Origin: an uncultured Clostridia bacterium
GTDB lineage: Bacteria > Bacillota > Clostridia > Oscillospirales > CAG-272
Length of the DNA stretch: 9,821 bases
Assembly: GCA_905235755.1 (NCBI GenBank)
Contig: CAJONA010000102.1
Location: 1-9,821 of the forward strand
Direction of reading: 5' to 3'
Under the pieces are notes generated by a model that was not told the origin of the DNA, searched no databases, and saw only the letters and a program-made list of their open reading frames with translations. A program made the translations under genes and the position numbers. Below, one piece after another: positions 1-6,245 of this stretch (positions within the stretch are counted from its first letter, which is position 1; the number at the start of each line of letters is the position of its first letter).

Positions 1-436
1 ATGAAACGAAGTTATAATATTTTCCAGACAAATTGACAGGACTGCCGTGAGTTAGGTGTCCGCCGTCTGCGAGCGACATTCCGAGAACCGTATCGCCCGG
101 GTTCAGCAGCGCAAAATAAACCGCGAGGTTCGCCTGCGCTCCGCTGTGCGGCTGAACGTTGACGTGCTCCGCGCCGAATATTTTTTTCGCGCGGTCGATC
201 GCAATATTTTCCGCAACGTCGACGCATTCGCAGCCGCCGTAATATCTTTTCGCGGAGTAGCCCTCCGCATATTTGTTCGTGAGTATCGAGCCCATAGCAG
301 CAAGCACCGCTTCGGACACTACGTTTTCAGACGCTATCAGTTCGATTCCGTTTTGCTGGCGCGAAAGCTCGGCGTCGATGACGTCGGCGATCTCACTGTC
401 GAACTGTCTTAAAAATTTTATACTTTCGTTTACCAT
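1..436 (-). CDS. glyA: Serine hydroxymethyltransferase, N-terminal part (runs off left edge)
   Basis: This PLP-dependent cytosolic enzyme interconverts serine and glycine and loads one-carbon units onto tetrahydrofolate. The first 145 codons are present, out of a usual length near 410. The reverse strand reads MVNESIKFLRQFDSEIADVI at the N terminus. It then shows the SHMT signatures ELIASEN, the NKYAEGY...KRYYGG block, HVNVQPHSGAQAN and the ADGGHLTHGSP block near residue 125. These contribute to substrate, folate and PLP binding. The PLP-binding lysine motif lies beyond the window. The ATG at 436-434 is preceded by a strong GGAGG (about 442-446), which fixes the start. The frame is open to the edge with no damage. 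It is transcribed divergently from lepA, from its own promoter at 470-498. Identification is certain; completeness cannot be judged here. Confidence 0.96.
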   Translation of the reverse strand, partial: MVNESIKFLRQFDSEIADVIDAELSRQQNGIELIASENVVSEAVLAAMGSILTNKYAEGYSAKRYYGGCECVDVAENIAIDRAKKIFGAEHVNVQPHSGAQANLAVYFALLNPGDTVLGMSLADGGHLTHGSPVNLSGKYYNFVS

Positions 437-469
437 TTTTTCCTCCGGCGAGTAATATTTTCCTTATGT

Positions 470-498
470 ATTTTACCACATAATTTCGCTTCTTGCAA
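470..498 (-). promoter_or_regulatory. Sigma-A-type promoter for glyA
   Basis: On the minus strand TTGCAA (493-498) is followed after exactly 17 bp by TAAAAT (470-475), with a TG one base before the -10 (extended -10). It lies about 35 bp upstream of the glyA start codon, in front of the GGAGG site. No operator or riboswitch fold is evident in the short leader. Confidence 0.72.
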
Positions 499-515
499 GA
501 GATTTGAGAAAACTA

Positions 516-544
516 TTGAAAAGTATGTCCGAAAATGATATAAT
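516..544 (+). promoter_or_regulatory. Sigma-A-type promoter for lepA-hemW-lipoprotein
   Basis: TTGAAA (516-521), a 17-bp spacer, then TATAAT (539-544), also with a TG one base upstream of the -10. The inferred start site near 551 leaves a leader of about 30 nt before the lepA ATG. The two divergent promoters (this one and glyA's) are separated by less than 20 bp. Confidence 0.8.
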
Positions 545-579
545 AAATATGATTAAGTTTAGATTTTCAGAGGCACACG

Positions 580-2391
580 ATGCAAAGACAGGACAAAATC
601 CGCAATTTTTCTATAATAGCGCACATAGATCACGGCAAAAGCACACTCGCCGACAGACTGCTCGAAGCGACGAAAAGCGTGTCGAAGCGCGAAATGGAGG
701 ACCAGCTCCTCGACAATATGGACATCGAGCGCGAGCGCGGCATCACGATAAAGGCGCGCGCCGTCACGTTGAATTATGAAGCGAAGGACGGCGAAACGTA
801 CGAGTTCAATCTCATCGACACGCCGGGACACGTCGACTTCAACTATGAAGTTTCGCGCTCGCTCGGCGCGTGCGAAGGCGCGCTTCTCGTCGTCGACGCG
901 ACGCAGGGCATCGAAGCGCAGACGCTTGCAAATACGTATCTCGCGCTTGAAAACGACCTTGAAATAATCCCTGTCATAAACAAGATCGACCTTCCCTCCG
1001 CCGATATAGAGGGCGTGAGAAACGAGATCGAGGACGTCATCGGCATCGACGCCGAAGGCTGTCCCGCCGTATCGGCGAAAACGGGACTGAACATCGAGGA
1101 TGTACTCGAAAAGATCGTCACGTCGATCCCCGCTCCGAGCGGCGATGAGAACGCGCCGCTGAAATGCCTGATATTCGATTCGTATTACGATTCGTATCGC
1201 GGCGTCGTTGTCTATATCCGCGTCGCGGACGGCAAGGTAAAGAGCGGCATGAAAGTCAAAATGATGAATACCGAGGCGGAGTTCGACGTAGTCGAAGTCG
1301 GACGGATGTCACCGTTCGGTCTCGTCCCCACGGACGAGCTGTCGGCGGGAGACGTCGGATATCTCACCGCGAGCATCAAAAACGTCGCAGACACGCGCGT
1401 CGGCGACACCGTCACGGACGCGCAGAATCCGACGAGCGCGGCTTTTCCCGGATTCAAGCAGGCGCAGCCGATGGTTTTCGCAGGGATCTATCCCTCGGAC
1501 GGCGCGAAGTATCCCGATCTGCGCGACGCGCTCGAAAAGCTGCGTCTCAACGACGCGGCACTCACCTTCGAGCCGGAAACGAGTATAGCGCTCGGATTCG
1601 GATTTCGCTGCGGCTTCCTCGGACTGCTGCACATGGAGATAATAGCGGAGCGGCTCGAACGCGAATTCATGCTCGACCTCATAACGACGGCGCCGAGCGT
1701 AATATATAAAATAACGTATAAAGACGGAACGGTCAAATTCATCGACAATCCGTCGGCGTTCCCGTCCCCCGACGAAATATCGGAGGCGGCGGAGCCGATA
1801 GTAAAGGCGAGCATCATCTCGCCGTCGGATTATGTCGGCGGCATAATGGAACTTTGCAAGGAACGGCGCGGCGTTTTCGTCGATATGAAATACCTCGACA
1901 AAACGCGCATGGAGCTTCATTACAAGCTGCCGCTCAATGAGATAATCTATGACTTTTTCGACGCGCTCAAAAGCCGCTCGAAAGGCTACGCCTCGCTCGA
2001 TTACGAGCTCGCGGGGTATGAGCCGAGCAAGCTCGTCAAGCTCGACATCTTGCTGAATCTCGAACCCGTCGACGCGCTCTCGTTCATAGTCCACGCCGAC
2101 AGCGCGTACACCAGAGGGCGCAAAATAGCCGAAGCTCTGAAAGAAAACATCCCGCGCCAACTGTTCGAAGTGCCGATACAGGCGGCGATAGGCGGACGCG
2201 TCATCGCGCGTGAGACGGTCAAGGCGATGAGAAAAGACGTCCTTGCGAAATGCTACGGCGGCGACATCACGAGAAAGAAAAAACTGCTCGAAAAGCAAAA
2301 AGAAGGCAAGAAGCGTATGCGCAAGCTCGGTTCGATAGAAGTTCCGCCCGAGACGTTTATGGCGGTGCTCAAACTCGACAACGAAAATTGA
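580..2391 (+). CDS. lepA: Elongation factor 4 (LepA), ribosome-associated GTPase
   Basis: This translational GTPase acts on ribosomes and is implicated in back-translocation, stress and ribosome assembly. At 603 residues it matches the family norm of about 600. All G motifs are visible: G1 AHIDHGKS (14-21), G2 RGIT (53-56), G3 DTPG (80-83), G4 NKID (134-137) and G5 SAK (165-167). The LepA-specific C terminus is intact: CYGGDITRKKKLLEKQKEG, then KRMRKLGSIEVP near the end. That block separates it from EF-G and TetM-type proteins. The ATG at 580 follows a modest AGAGG site (569-573). It is the first gene of a likely operon; hemW begins 13 bp after its stop. No frameshift or missing motif was seen. 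Confidence 0.98.
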   Translation: MQRQDKIRNFSIIAHIDHGKSTLADRLLEATKSVSKREMEDQLLDNMDIERERGITIKARAVTLNYEAKDGETYEFNLIDTPGHVDFNYEVSRSLGACEGALLVVDATQGIEAQTLANTYLALENDLEIIPVINKIDLPSADIEGVRNEIEDVIGIDAEGCPAVSAKTGLNIEDVLEKIVTSIPAPSGDENAPLKCLIFDSYYDSYRGVVVYIRVADGKVKSGMKVKMMNTEAEFDVVEVGRMSPFGLVPTDELSAGDVGYLTASIKNVADTRVGDTVTDAQNPTSAAFPGFKQAQPMVFAGIYPSDGAKYPDLRDALEKLRLNDAALTFEPETSIALGFGFRCGFLGLLHMEIIAERLEREFMLDLITTAPSVIYKITYKDGTVKFIDNPSAFPSPDEISEAAEPIVKASIISPSDYVGGIMELCKERRGVFVDMKYLDKTRMELHYKLPLNEIIYDFFDALKSRSKGYASLDYELAGYEPSKLVKLDILLNLEPVDALSFIVHADSAYTRGRKIAEALKENIPRQLFEVPIQAAIGGRVIARETVKAMRKDVLAKCYGGDITRKKKLLEKQKEGKKRMRKLGSIEVPPETFMAVLKLDNEN

Positions 2392-2404
2392 CGGAGAAAT
2401 TTTA

Positions 2405-3544
2405 ATGAACTCGATCGGCTTTTACATTCACATACCGTATTGCGTGCAAAAGTGCGCGTACTGCGACTTTTATTCGCTCGCCGGGCGCGATCCCGCGGGA
2501 TATTCCGCCGCACTCATAAAGCAGATAAAAAGCTGCAAAAAATATTATAACGGTAAATTTGTCGACAGTATATATATCGGAGGCGGTACGCCGTCGATAT
2601 TGCCGCCGGAGAACATCAAAACGATTCTTGAAGCGGTGCGCGCATACGCCGACGTTACGCCAAACGCCGAGATAACGATCGAAGCGAATCCCGGCACGCT
2701 CGATTCGAGAAAGCTGTCGTCGTATCGCGCCGCAGGCATAAACCGCCTGAGCATCGGACTGCAAAGCGCCGACAATGAGGAGCTTTTCATGCTCTCGCGC
2801 ATACACACGCTCGAAGAATTTGAAAATTCTTTTCTGCTCGCCCGCATGGAGGGTTTTGAAAATATAAACGTCGACATAATGTACGCGCTTCCGTTTCAGA
2901 CGTTCGCAAAACTTTCGAACACACTTGCATATGTCGCCGATATGAAGCCCGAGCACGTCTCGTTTTACGGGCTGAAAATCGAGGATGACACTCCGTTCGG
3001 ACGCCACCCGAACATCAAAAACACACTTCCCGACGAGGACACGCAGGTGAGGATGTATATGAATGCGTGCAAAGTTTTTGACGCTTGCGGTCTCGATCAG
3101 TACGAGATAAGCAATTTCGCAAAAAAAGGCTTCGAATGTAAGCATAATCTCAAATATTGGCACAATCTCGATTATATCGGTTTCGGCCCGGGCGCTCATT
3201 CGATGGTCGGCAAGCAGATGTTCTCGTATAAAAAGGACATCGACCTGTTTATGCAGGATCCGACCGATGCGGACGCCCTGCTCGACGAAAACTACAAAAT
3301 GAGCATTGCCGAAGCGTCGACACAGTATGTGATGCTCGCGTTCAGACTCAGCGAGGGCGTGTCTGTCGGCGACTACAATTCGCGCTACGGCTTGGATTTT
3401 GAGGAAAAATACCTCGAAAAGATGCAGCCGTTCATCGAAAGAAAACTGATAGTCAAGACAAATAAAGGATACGCGCTCACGCGGCGCGGAATGCTCGTGT
3501 CAAATATGGTACTGGCGACAATTCTTGACTTCGATGAAATATGA
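2405..3544 (+). CDS. hemW: Radical SAM family heme chaperone HemW
   Basis: HemW is a cytosolic [4Fe-4S] radical-SAM protein that binds heme and hands it to haem proteins. It was long annotated as oxygen-independent coproporphyrinogen oxidase. The cluster motif is C13-x3-C17-x2-C20 followed by D-F. An F after the third Cys, rather than the extra Cys of true HemN oxidases, points to HemW. SAM-binding GGGTPS is at 59-64, EANPGTL at 93-99, SIGLQS at 116-121 and GFGPGAHS at 259-266. A C-terminal HemN-like winged-helix region follows. The length of 379 residues is typical. The ATG at 2405 has GGAG eight bases upstream (2393-2396). Its position right behind lepA is a common Bacillota arrangement and supports co-transcription. 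Confidence 0.96.
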   Translation: MNSIGFYIHIPYCVQKCAYCDFYSLAGRDPAGYSAALIKQIKSCKKYYNGKFVDSIYIGGGTPSILPPENIKTILEAVRAYADVTPNAEITIEANPGTLDSRKLSSYRAAGINRLSIGLQSADNEELFMLSRIHTLEEFENSFLLARMEGFENINVDIMYALPFQTFAKLSNTLAYVADMKPEHVSFYGLKIEDDTPFGRHPNIKNTLPDEDTQVRMYMNACKVFDACGLDQYEISNFAKKGFECKHNLKYWHNLDYIGFGPGAHSMVGKQMFSYKKDIDLFMQDPTDADALLDENYKMSIAEASTQYVMLAFRLSEGVSVGDYNSRYGLDFEEKYLEKMQPFIERKLIVKTNKGYALTRRGMLVSNMVLATILDFDEI

Positions 3545-3568
3545 AAAATAATATAAAGGAGAACAACA

Positions 3569-3952
3569 ATGAAAAAATCAGTTAAAATCATCGCCATAAT
3601 AATGGTCCTCGCAATAGCGGGTGCGCTTCTCGCGTCGTGCTCAACAACGCTGTCCGGCACGTATTCGGGCGAGATCGGTTCAAGCTCGCTCATCGGTGCA
3701 AAGGCGACGTATAAATTCAGCGGCAGCAACGTGACGCTCACCGTCTCCGGTTCGCTGCTCGGTGCGACGTCGTCCACGGAATACAAGGGCACGTACACGA
3801 TAGATCAAAAGGACGACGGCACGGAAACGATCACGTTCAACTTTACGGATTCGGACACGACGTATAACGGAACGTTCGATTTTTCCCGTGGTAAAAACGA
3901 CGACGGCACGCCGACGATAAAAATAGGACTTATCACATACACAAAGAAATAA
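3569..3952 (+). CDS. Small secreted lipoprotein, function unknown
   Basis: This 127-residue protein has a clear lipoprotein signal peptide: a KKSVK basic start, a hydrophobic core at about residues 6-20, and a lipobox LASC with acylated Cys24. It should be exported and anchored to the outer face of the membrane. The mature part is short and rich in Ser, Thr, Gly and Asp, with alternating strand-like segments (GTYSGEIG, YKFSGSNVTLTVSG, GTYTIDQ, ETITFNFT, GTFDF). This suggests a small beta-barrel or beta-sandwich domain like lipocalin-like lipoproteins. No catalytic motif is seen and I do not recognise a named family. AGGAG (3557-3561) sits seven bases before the ATG. It begins 24 bp after hemW with no evident promoter of its own, so it probably reads through from lepA-hemW and ends at the following terminator. 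Confidence 0.85.
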   Translation: MKKSVKIIAIIMVLAIAGALLASCSTTLSGTYSGEIGSSSLIGAKATYKFSGSNVTLTVSGSLLGATSSTEYKGTYTIDQKDDGTETITFNFTDSDTTYNGTFDFSRGKNDDGTPTIKIGLITYTKK

Positions 3953-3966
3953 GTCCGACCGTGTGC

Positions 3967-4012
3967 AAACGAGAAAAAATAAATATGAACCGGCGATATT
4001 TCTCGTTTTTTT
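3967..4012 (+). terminator. Rho-independent terminator of the lepA-hemW-lipoprotein unit
   Basis: A 10-bp perfect inverted repeat (AAACGAGAAA at 3967-3976, TTTCTCGTTT at 3999-4008) with a 22-nt loop runs into seven Ts (4006-4012). It lies 14 bp past the lipoprotein stop. The loop is long and the stem AT-leaning, so strength is uncertain. Confidence 0.65.
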
Positions 4013-4024
4013 GCAAAAGCGCCA

Positions 4025-4053
4025 TTGACAAAACAAAAAAGCTGTGATATACT
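4025..4053 (+). promoter_or_regulatory. Near-consensus promoter for the tRNA-Ser transcript
   Basis: Perfect TTGACA (4025-4030), 17-bp spacer, TATACT (4048-4053). The predicted start near 4060 is about 225 bp upstream of the intact tRNA-Ser and just before a perfect hairpin. It is the strongest promoter in the window, as expected for a stable-RNA gene. No protein gene follows it before the tRNA terminator. Confidence 0.8.
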
Positions 4054-4064
4054 GATATGGCTTT

Positions 4065-4088
4065 GAGCGAAAACCGACGTTTTCGCTC
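4065..4088 (+). other. Perfect 10-bp hairpin at the 5' end of the tRNA transcript
   Basis: GAGCGAAAAC (4065-4074) and GTTTTCGCTC (4079-4088) are exact reverse complements around a CGAC tetraloop. It starts only a few bases after the predicted transcription start. It is followed by TTTATA, a weak T-tract, so it could be an attenuator-like element, an RNA-end protector or a processing site. Its role is not known. Confidence 0.5.
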
Positions 4089-4092
4089 TTTA

Positions 4093-4135
4093 TACGGAAG
4101 CGTATCGAAGAGGTCATAACGGCCCTGACTCGAAA
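4093..4135 (+). pseudogene. Truncated copy of the 5' half of tRNA-Ser(CGA)
   Basis: Aligned without gaps to 4281-4323, this segment is identical at 37 of 43 positions. It covers the three bases before the tRNA, the acceptor 5' strand, D-arm and anticodon loop, through the shared CTGACTCGAAA. Three of the six differences fall in the acceptor strand and two at the junction before the anticodon stem. After 4135 the match is lost except for a shared GCGGCT. The 3' anticodon strand, T-arm and acceptor 3' strand are missing, so it cannot fold as a tRNA. It is therefore a decayed duplicate rather than a second gene. Confidence 0.75.
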
Positions 4136-4283
4136 GCGGCTCGGTTTCGTCCTTCGGCAATTTGCGAAAGCTCTCAAAAGCTCGCATTTGCTCCGTTTTC
4201 CTCAAGTTTTCGCAACTTTGACTTGCAGGAAAAGCGAATGTCATCTTACAGTTTCCTATCAAAGTTCGCACACAATTTAATAC
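4136..4283 (+). other. Structured non-coding spacer between tRNA remnant and tRNA-Ser
   Basis: No credible gene is seen here. It contains an imperfect hairpin around 4164-4185 (GCG..AGCT / AGCTCGC). It also contains a longer one: TTTTCCTCAAG (4196-4206) pairs with CTTG-C-AGGAAAA (4222-4233) with one bulge, and can be extended by a CG/CG pair. It is presumably transcribed from the 4025-4053 promoter and removed as tRNA 5' leader. It could also be a piece of an interspersed repeat that moved together with the tRNA remnant. Confidence 0.4.
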
Positions 4284-4375
4284 GGAGGGATATCGAAGTG
4301 GTCATAACGGGGCTGACTCGAAATCAGTTTGCGGCTTAAAACCGCACATGGGTTCGAATCCCATTCCCTCCGCCA
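4284..4375 (+). tRNA. tRNA-Ser(CGA)
   Basis: Complete 92-nt class II tRNA. The acceptor GGAGGGA (4284-4290) pairs perfectly with TCCCTCC (4365-4371), followed by G and an encoded CCA (4373-4375). The anticodon stem GCTGA/TCAGT encloses loop CTCGAAA, giving anticodon CGA at 4319-4321, which reads UCG. The long variable arm folds as GCGG...CCGC, typical of serine tRNAs. The T-stem ATGGG/CCCAT encloses TTCGAAT. All key elements are intact, so this is the functional copy. Serine tRNA genes are frequent integration targets, and accessory debris lies immediately downstream. Confidence 0.96.
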
Positions 4376-4378
4376 TCA

Positions 4379-4414
4379 ACACCGCTTCGGAAGCAATTTC
4401 GAAGCGGCGTTTTT
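4379..4414 (+). terminator. Rho-independent terminator after tRNA-Ser
   Basis: CCGCTTCG (4382-4389) and CGAAGCGG (4400-4407) form a perfect 8-bp GC-rich stem, extendable past one mismatch to 11 bp. The loop is 10 nt and the stem is followed by CG and five Ts (4410-4414). It starts a few bases after the CCA end. Confidence 0.85.
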
Positions 4415-4454
4415 AATTTAATTAGTTAAATCGGGATTTGCGGAGAAACACACA

Positions 4455-4577
4455 TTGATTTTTATTGAAACTAAACGGCTCGGGCTGCGAAACATGATGT
4501 CCAGCGATGCAGACGTGATATTTGATTATAAAAACAACGAGCTTTGCTCCCGATATCAAAGATGACCAACCAAAGAC
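4455..4577 (+). pseudogene. GNAT N-acetyltransferase, N-terminal fragment (interrupted gene)
   Basis: Reading from TTG at 4455 gives IFIETKRLGLRNM, then DADVIFDYKNNELCSRYQR. This is the classic start of RimJ/RimL-type GNAT acetyltransferases (ETxRLxLR, D-A-x-x-x-x-DY-x-NN). GGAG (4442-4445) lies nine bases before the TTG. After RYQR comes a TGA at 4563-4565. The same frame then continues PTKD and ends at TAA (4578-4580), where family members go on with a D-Y-E-type segment. The rest of the same protein is found 1.14 kb downstream at 5717. Only about 41 codons remain, far too few for a GNAT fold, so this half is non-functional. Confidence 0.75.
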
Positions 4578-5718
4578 TAATGTAAATCTTGTTTTTTATC
4601 TACAATGACTATGTTATTATTGAAAATGGAAAGGGGGATAAACAGTTGTCAAAGAACATAATATCATTTTTTGAATTACCGTCCTGCGTTTCTACTGATT
4701 ATTATGATTCAATTACTCCGTTCACTCGCGAAGCTATCTGGCAGTTATGTTACAGAGATTTGACAGACCGCAAGGTTAATATAAAATCCGAAGCAGAACT
4801 GTCGGAGCTATGCTTTAATTCTCAAACAGTTTTTTTACAGGAAGTCGCAAATCGAGTTATGCAGGAGGGCAAAGAAAATCTGATACATTCTATAGGATTG
4901 ACCGGCAAAGGCGTCAAGGTTGCCGTAATTGATAGACCGATCAATAAGAATCATATTGAGTTTATAGATAGAATTGAATACATCGAAGTTGTTCACGATC
5001 ATCCTAACAACAACTATCAAGATTTTCATGGAATGACCTGCGCAGGTTTCTTGTGCGGTTCTACGTGCGGAGTGACGCCCGAATCGGAACTTGTGTACTT
5101 TGCGATACCAAATAAGACAGATGACCGTGAAGTATATTACGGATTTCAGTTGGAAGCACTTAAAAAGGTATATGAGTATAATCGCGGTAGCAATTCTCCG
5201 ATCCGTGTTGTCAGTCTTTCTGCTCCATTCTCAAAAAGTCAATTAGAACAAAGAAACAAGCTTGCCTCTGAGTTGTTGTCAACGGGATGCGTGTTGATTG
5301 ACGCAACGTCTTTCGGACGTGATTTTCAAGGAATTGACGGCTTCAAACGCGGCAATCAGATCGTTTATGAACTGAACAAATGGCAAATCAAGAATTATAC
5401 TATGAACAAAAACAGAGAGGGTTTTGCAGAGTATTTTAAATCCTTGTGCTTTGTACCGTCTTCCAGAAGAACATCTCCCGGAAACGACACGGATTCGGAA
5501 TACATACATTGGAGCAAAGCGGTTTCGGAAAGCTGGACGATTCCTCATATTGCCGGCGCTTACGCCTGTTGCCTGCAGGCAGAGCCGAATTTGCAGTATG
5601 ACTGTTTTGTCCAGAGGTGCAAACTTTGTCCGAAACAAGAGGGGTTTACGATTCTTGATCTGGGTACAATACTGTAACATCAGTTAATAGTGGTACTACA
5701 TAACACCGAATAGAGATA
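4578..5718. mobile_element. Foreign insert splitting the GNAT gene (boundaries approximate)
   Basis: The two halves of one GNAT gene lie on either side. The left half ends ...aaagac-TA (TA at 4578-4579) and the right half resumes TA-tgagggaatt (TA at 5717-5718). Deleting the DNA between restores a plausible continuous frame K-D-Y-E-G-I-V. A TA is present at both edges, as expected for an insertion at a TA dinucleotide, but two bases are weak evidence. I found no convincing terminal inverted repeats and no transposase. The only gene inside is the S8 peptidase. It is visibly more AT-rich than lepA or the amidohydrolase. It could be a non-autonomous element, a recombinational replacement or another kind of cassette. 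Confidence 0.5.
4646..5677 (+). CDS. Small cytosolic S8 (subtilisin-like) serine peptidase, divergent active site
   Basis: Subtilase domain with recognisable triad motifs. From the TTG at 4646 (343 aa), Asp96 is in VKVAVIDRPI, His128 in DFHGMTCAG (usual form HGTHVAG) and Ser296 in SESWTIPHIAG (usual form GTSMATPHVAG). GVTPESELVYF and RVVSLSAP match the usual GVAP and core-strand segments. Where the oxyanion Asn is expected (AAGN-x-G), the sequence is DATSFG, so the Asn is absent. There is no signal peptide, propeptide-like leader or membrane segment, which implies an intracellular enzyme; Cys is frequent. I chose the start because AAGGGGG (4630-4636) sits about nine bases before this TTG. An in-frame TTG at 4589 has no ribosome binding site. 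A TACAAT (4601-4606) could be a weak -10. The gene is the sole cargo of the insert in the GNAT gene. The substrate is unknown; peptide maturation, immunity or toxin activation are only possibilities. Confidence 0.8.
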   Translation: MSKNIISFFELPSCVSTDYYDSITPFTREAIWQLCYRDLTDRKVNIKSEAELSELCFNSQTVFLQEVANRVMQEGKENLIHSIGLTGKGVKVAVIDRPINKNHIEFIDRIEYIEVVHDHPNNNYQDFHGMTCAGFLCGSTCGVTPESELVYFAIPNKTDDREVYYGFQLEALKKVYEYNRGSNSPIRVVSLSAPFSKSQLEQRNKLASELLSTGCVLIDATSFGRDFQGIDGFKRGNQIVYELNKWQIKNYTMNKNREGFAEYFKSLCFVPSSRRTSPGNDTDSEYIHWSKAVSESWTIPHIAGAYACCLQAEPNLQYDCFVQRCKLCPKQEGFTILDLGTIL

Positions 5719-6106
5719 TGAGGGAATTGTGCAATTGGTTGAGCGTCACAAGGAGGATGTTCTTTCTGTTGAAGAAGGCTCAATGATTGCTGTAGCACTG
5801 AAAGAAACCGATGAAATGATCGGTGAAATTGTTGTTATGCCGAACGATAACACGATTTCTCTCGAGTATACCTTTTCCTATAAGTATCATCGGCAAGGAT
5901 ATGCCTTTGAGGTGCTTTCTGCTCTGACTGATATGATCCCCGATTGGAAGTTTATCAGCTTCACAGAACCTCAGAATATTGCAAGTATGGGGCTGCTCCT
6001 TAAACTGGGGTATAAGAATTTGGGATACATTCCTTCTATGGAGTCTCAAGCGTTCGGCAAGTGGACAAAAACAAGAACGGAAAAAGAAATTGCGCTGTTA
6101 AGCTGA
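5717..6106 (+). pseudogene. GNAT N-acetyltransferase, C-terminal fragment (interrupted gene)
   Basis: The frame Y-E-G-I-V-QLVERHKEDVLSV continues the protein whose first third is at 4455-4577. A TAG at 5711-5713 closes the frame upstream. It holds most of the acetyl-CoA-binding core: the MIGEIVVMP strand, then TFSYKYHRQGYAFEVL with the R/Q-x-x-G-x-A pyrophosphate-binding motif (HRQGYA), and PQNIASMGLLLKLGY (motif B). A full C-terminal tail KWTKTRTEKEIALLS ends at a normal stop. A GTG at 5729 with GAGGG (5720-5724) just ahead could in principle start a 125-residue product. That product would lack the first strand and helices, so activity is doubtful. No further damage is visible in this half, which suggests the interruption is recent or the fragment is still tolerated. 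Confidence 0.8.
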
Positions 6107-6181
6107 CAAATTCCGGTTTGTCGAGGTGCTTTCATGAACGATGATCCAAAGGCATACCTTGTTGTGAGAAAACCAAAGAGA

Positions 6182-6216
6182 ACACCCCTGTTCGAAGAAG
6201 CGTCGGACAGGGGTGT
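6182..6216 (-). terminator. Strong hairpin, possible terminator of the integrase remnant
   Basis: ACACCCCTGTTCGA (6182-6195) and TCGGACAGGGGTGT (6203-6216) form a 14-bp stem with a single T-G wobble and a 7-nt loop. On the minus strand it lies 30 bp past the integrase stop and is followed by a T-rich stretch (TCTCTTTGGTTTTCTC). On the plus strand no T-tract follows. It is therefore best read as the old terminator of the integrase gene. Confidence 0.5.
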
Positions 6217-6245
6217 GTCTGATATATCACTTATGCTTGTATTTT

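Noticed and set aside
1309..2298. Long minus-strand open frame (329 codons) opposite lepA, and a 265-codon one at 2402-3199 opposite hemW
   Set aside because: Arg/Tyr/Val-rich mirror translations of well-supported genes with no family motifs or ribosome binding sites; they arise from the codon usage of the real genes.
4589..4645. Upstream TTG start (4589) adding 19 residues to the S8 peptidase
   Set aside because: No ribosome binding site precedes it, while AAGGGGG stands just before the in-frame TTG at 4646; the extra residues (FFIYNDYVIIENGKGDK) resemble nothing conserved.
4578..5718. Group I/II intron or classical IS as the agent splitting the GNAT gene
   Set aside because: No domain V-like hairpin, no reverse transcriptase, homing endonuclease or transposase, and no convincing terminal inverted repeats were found.
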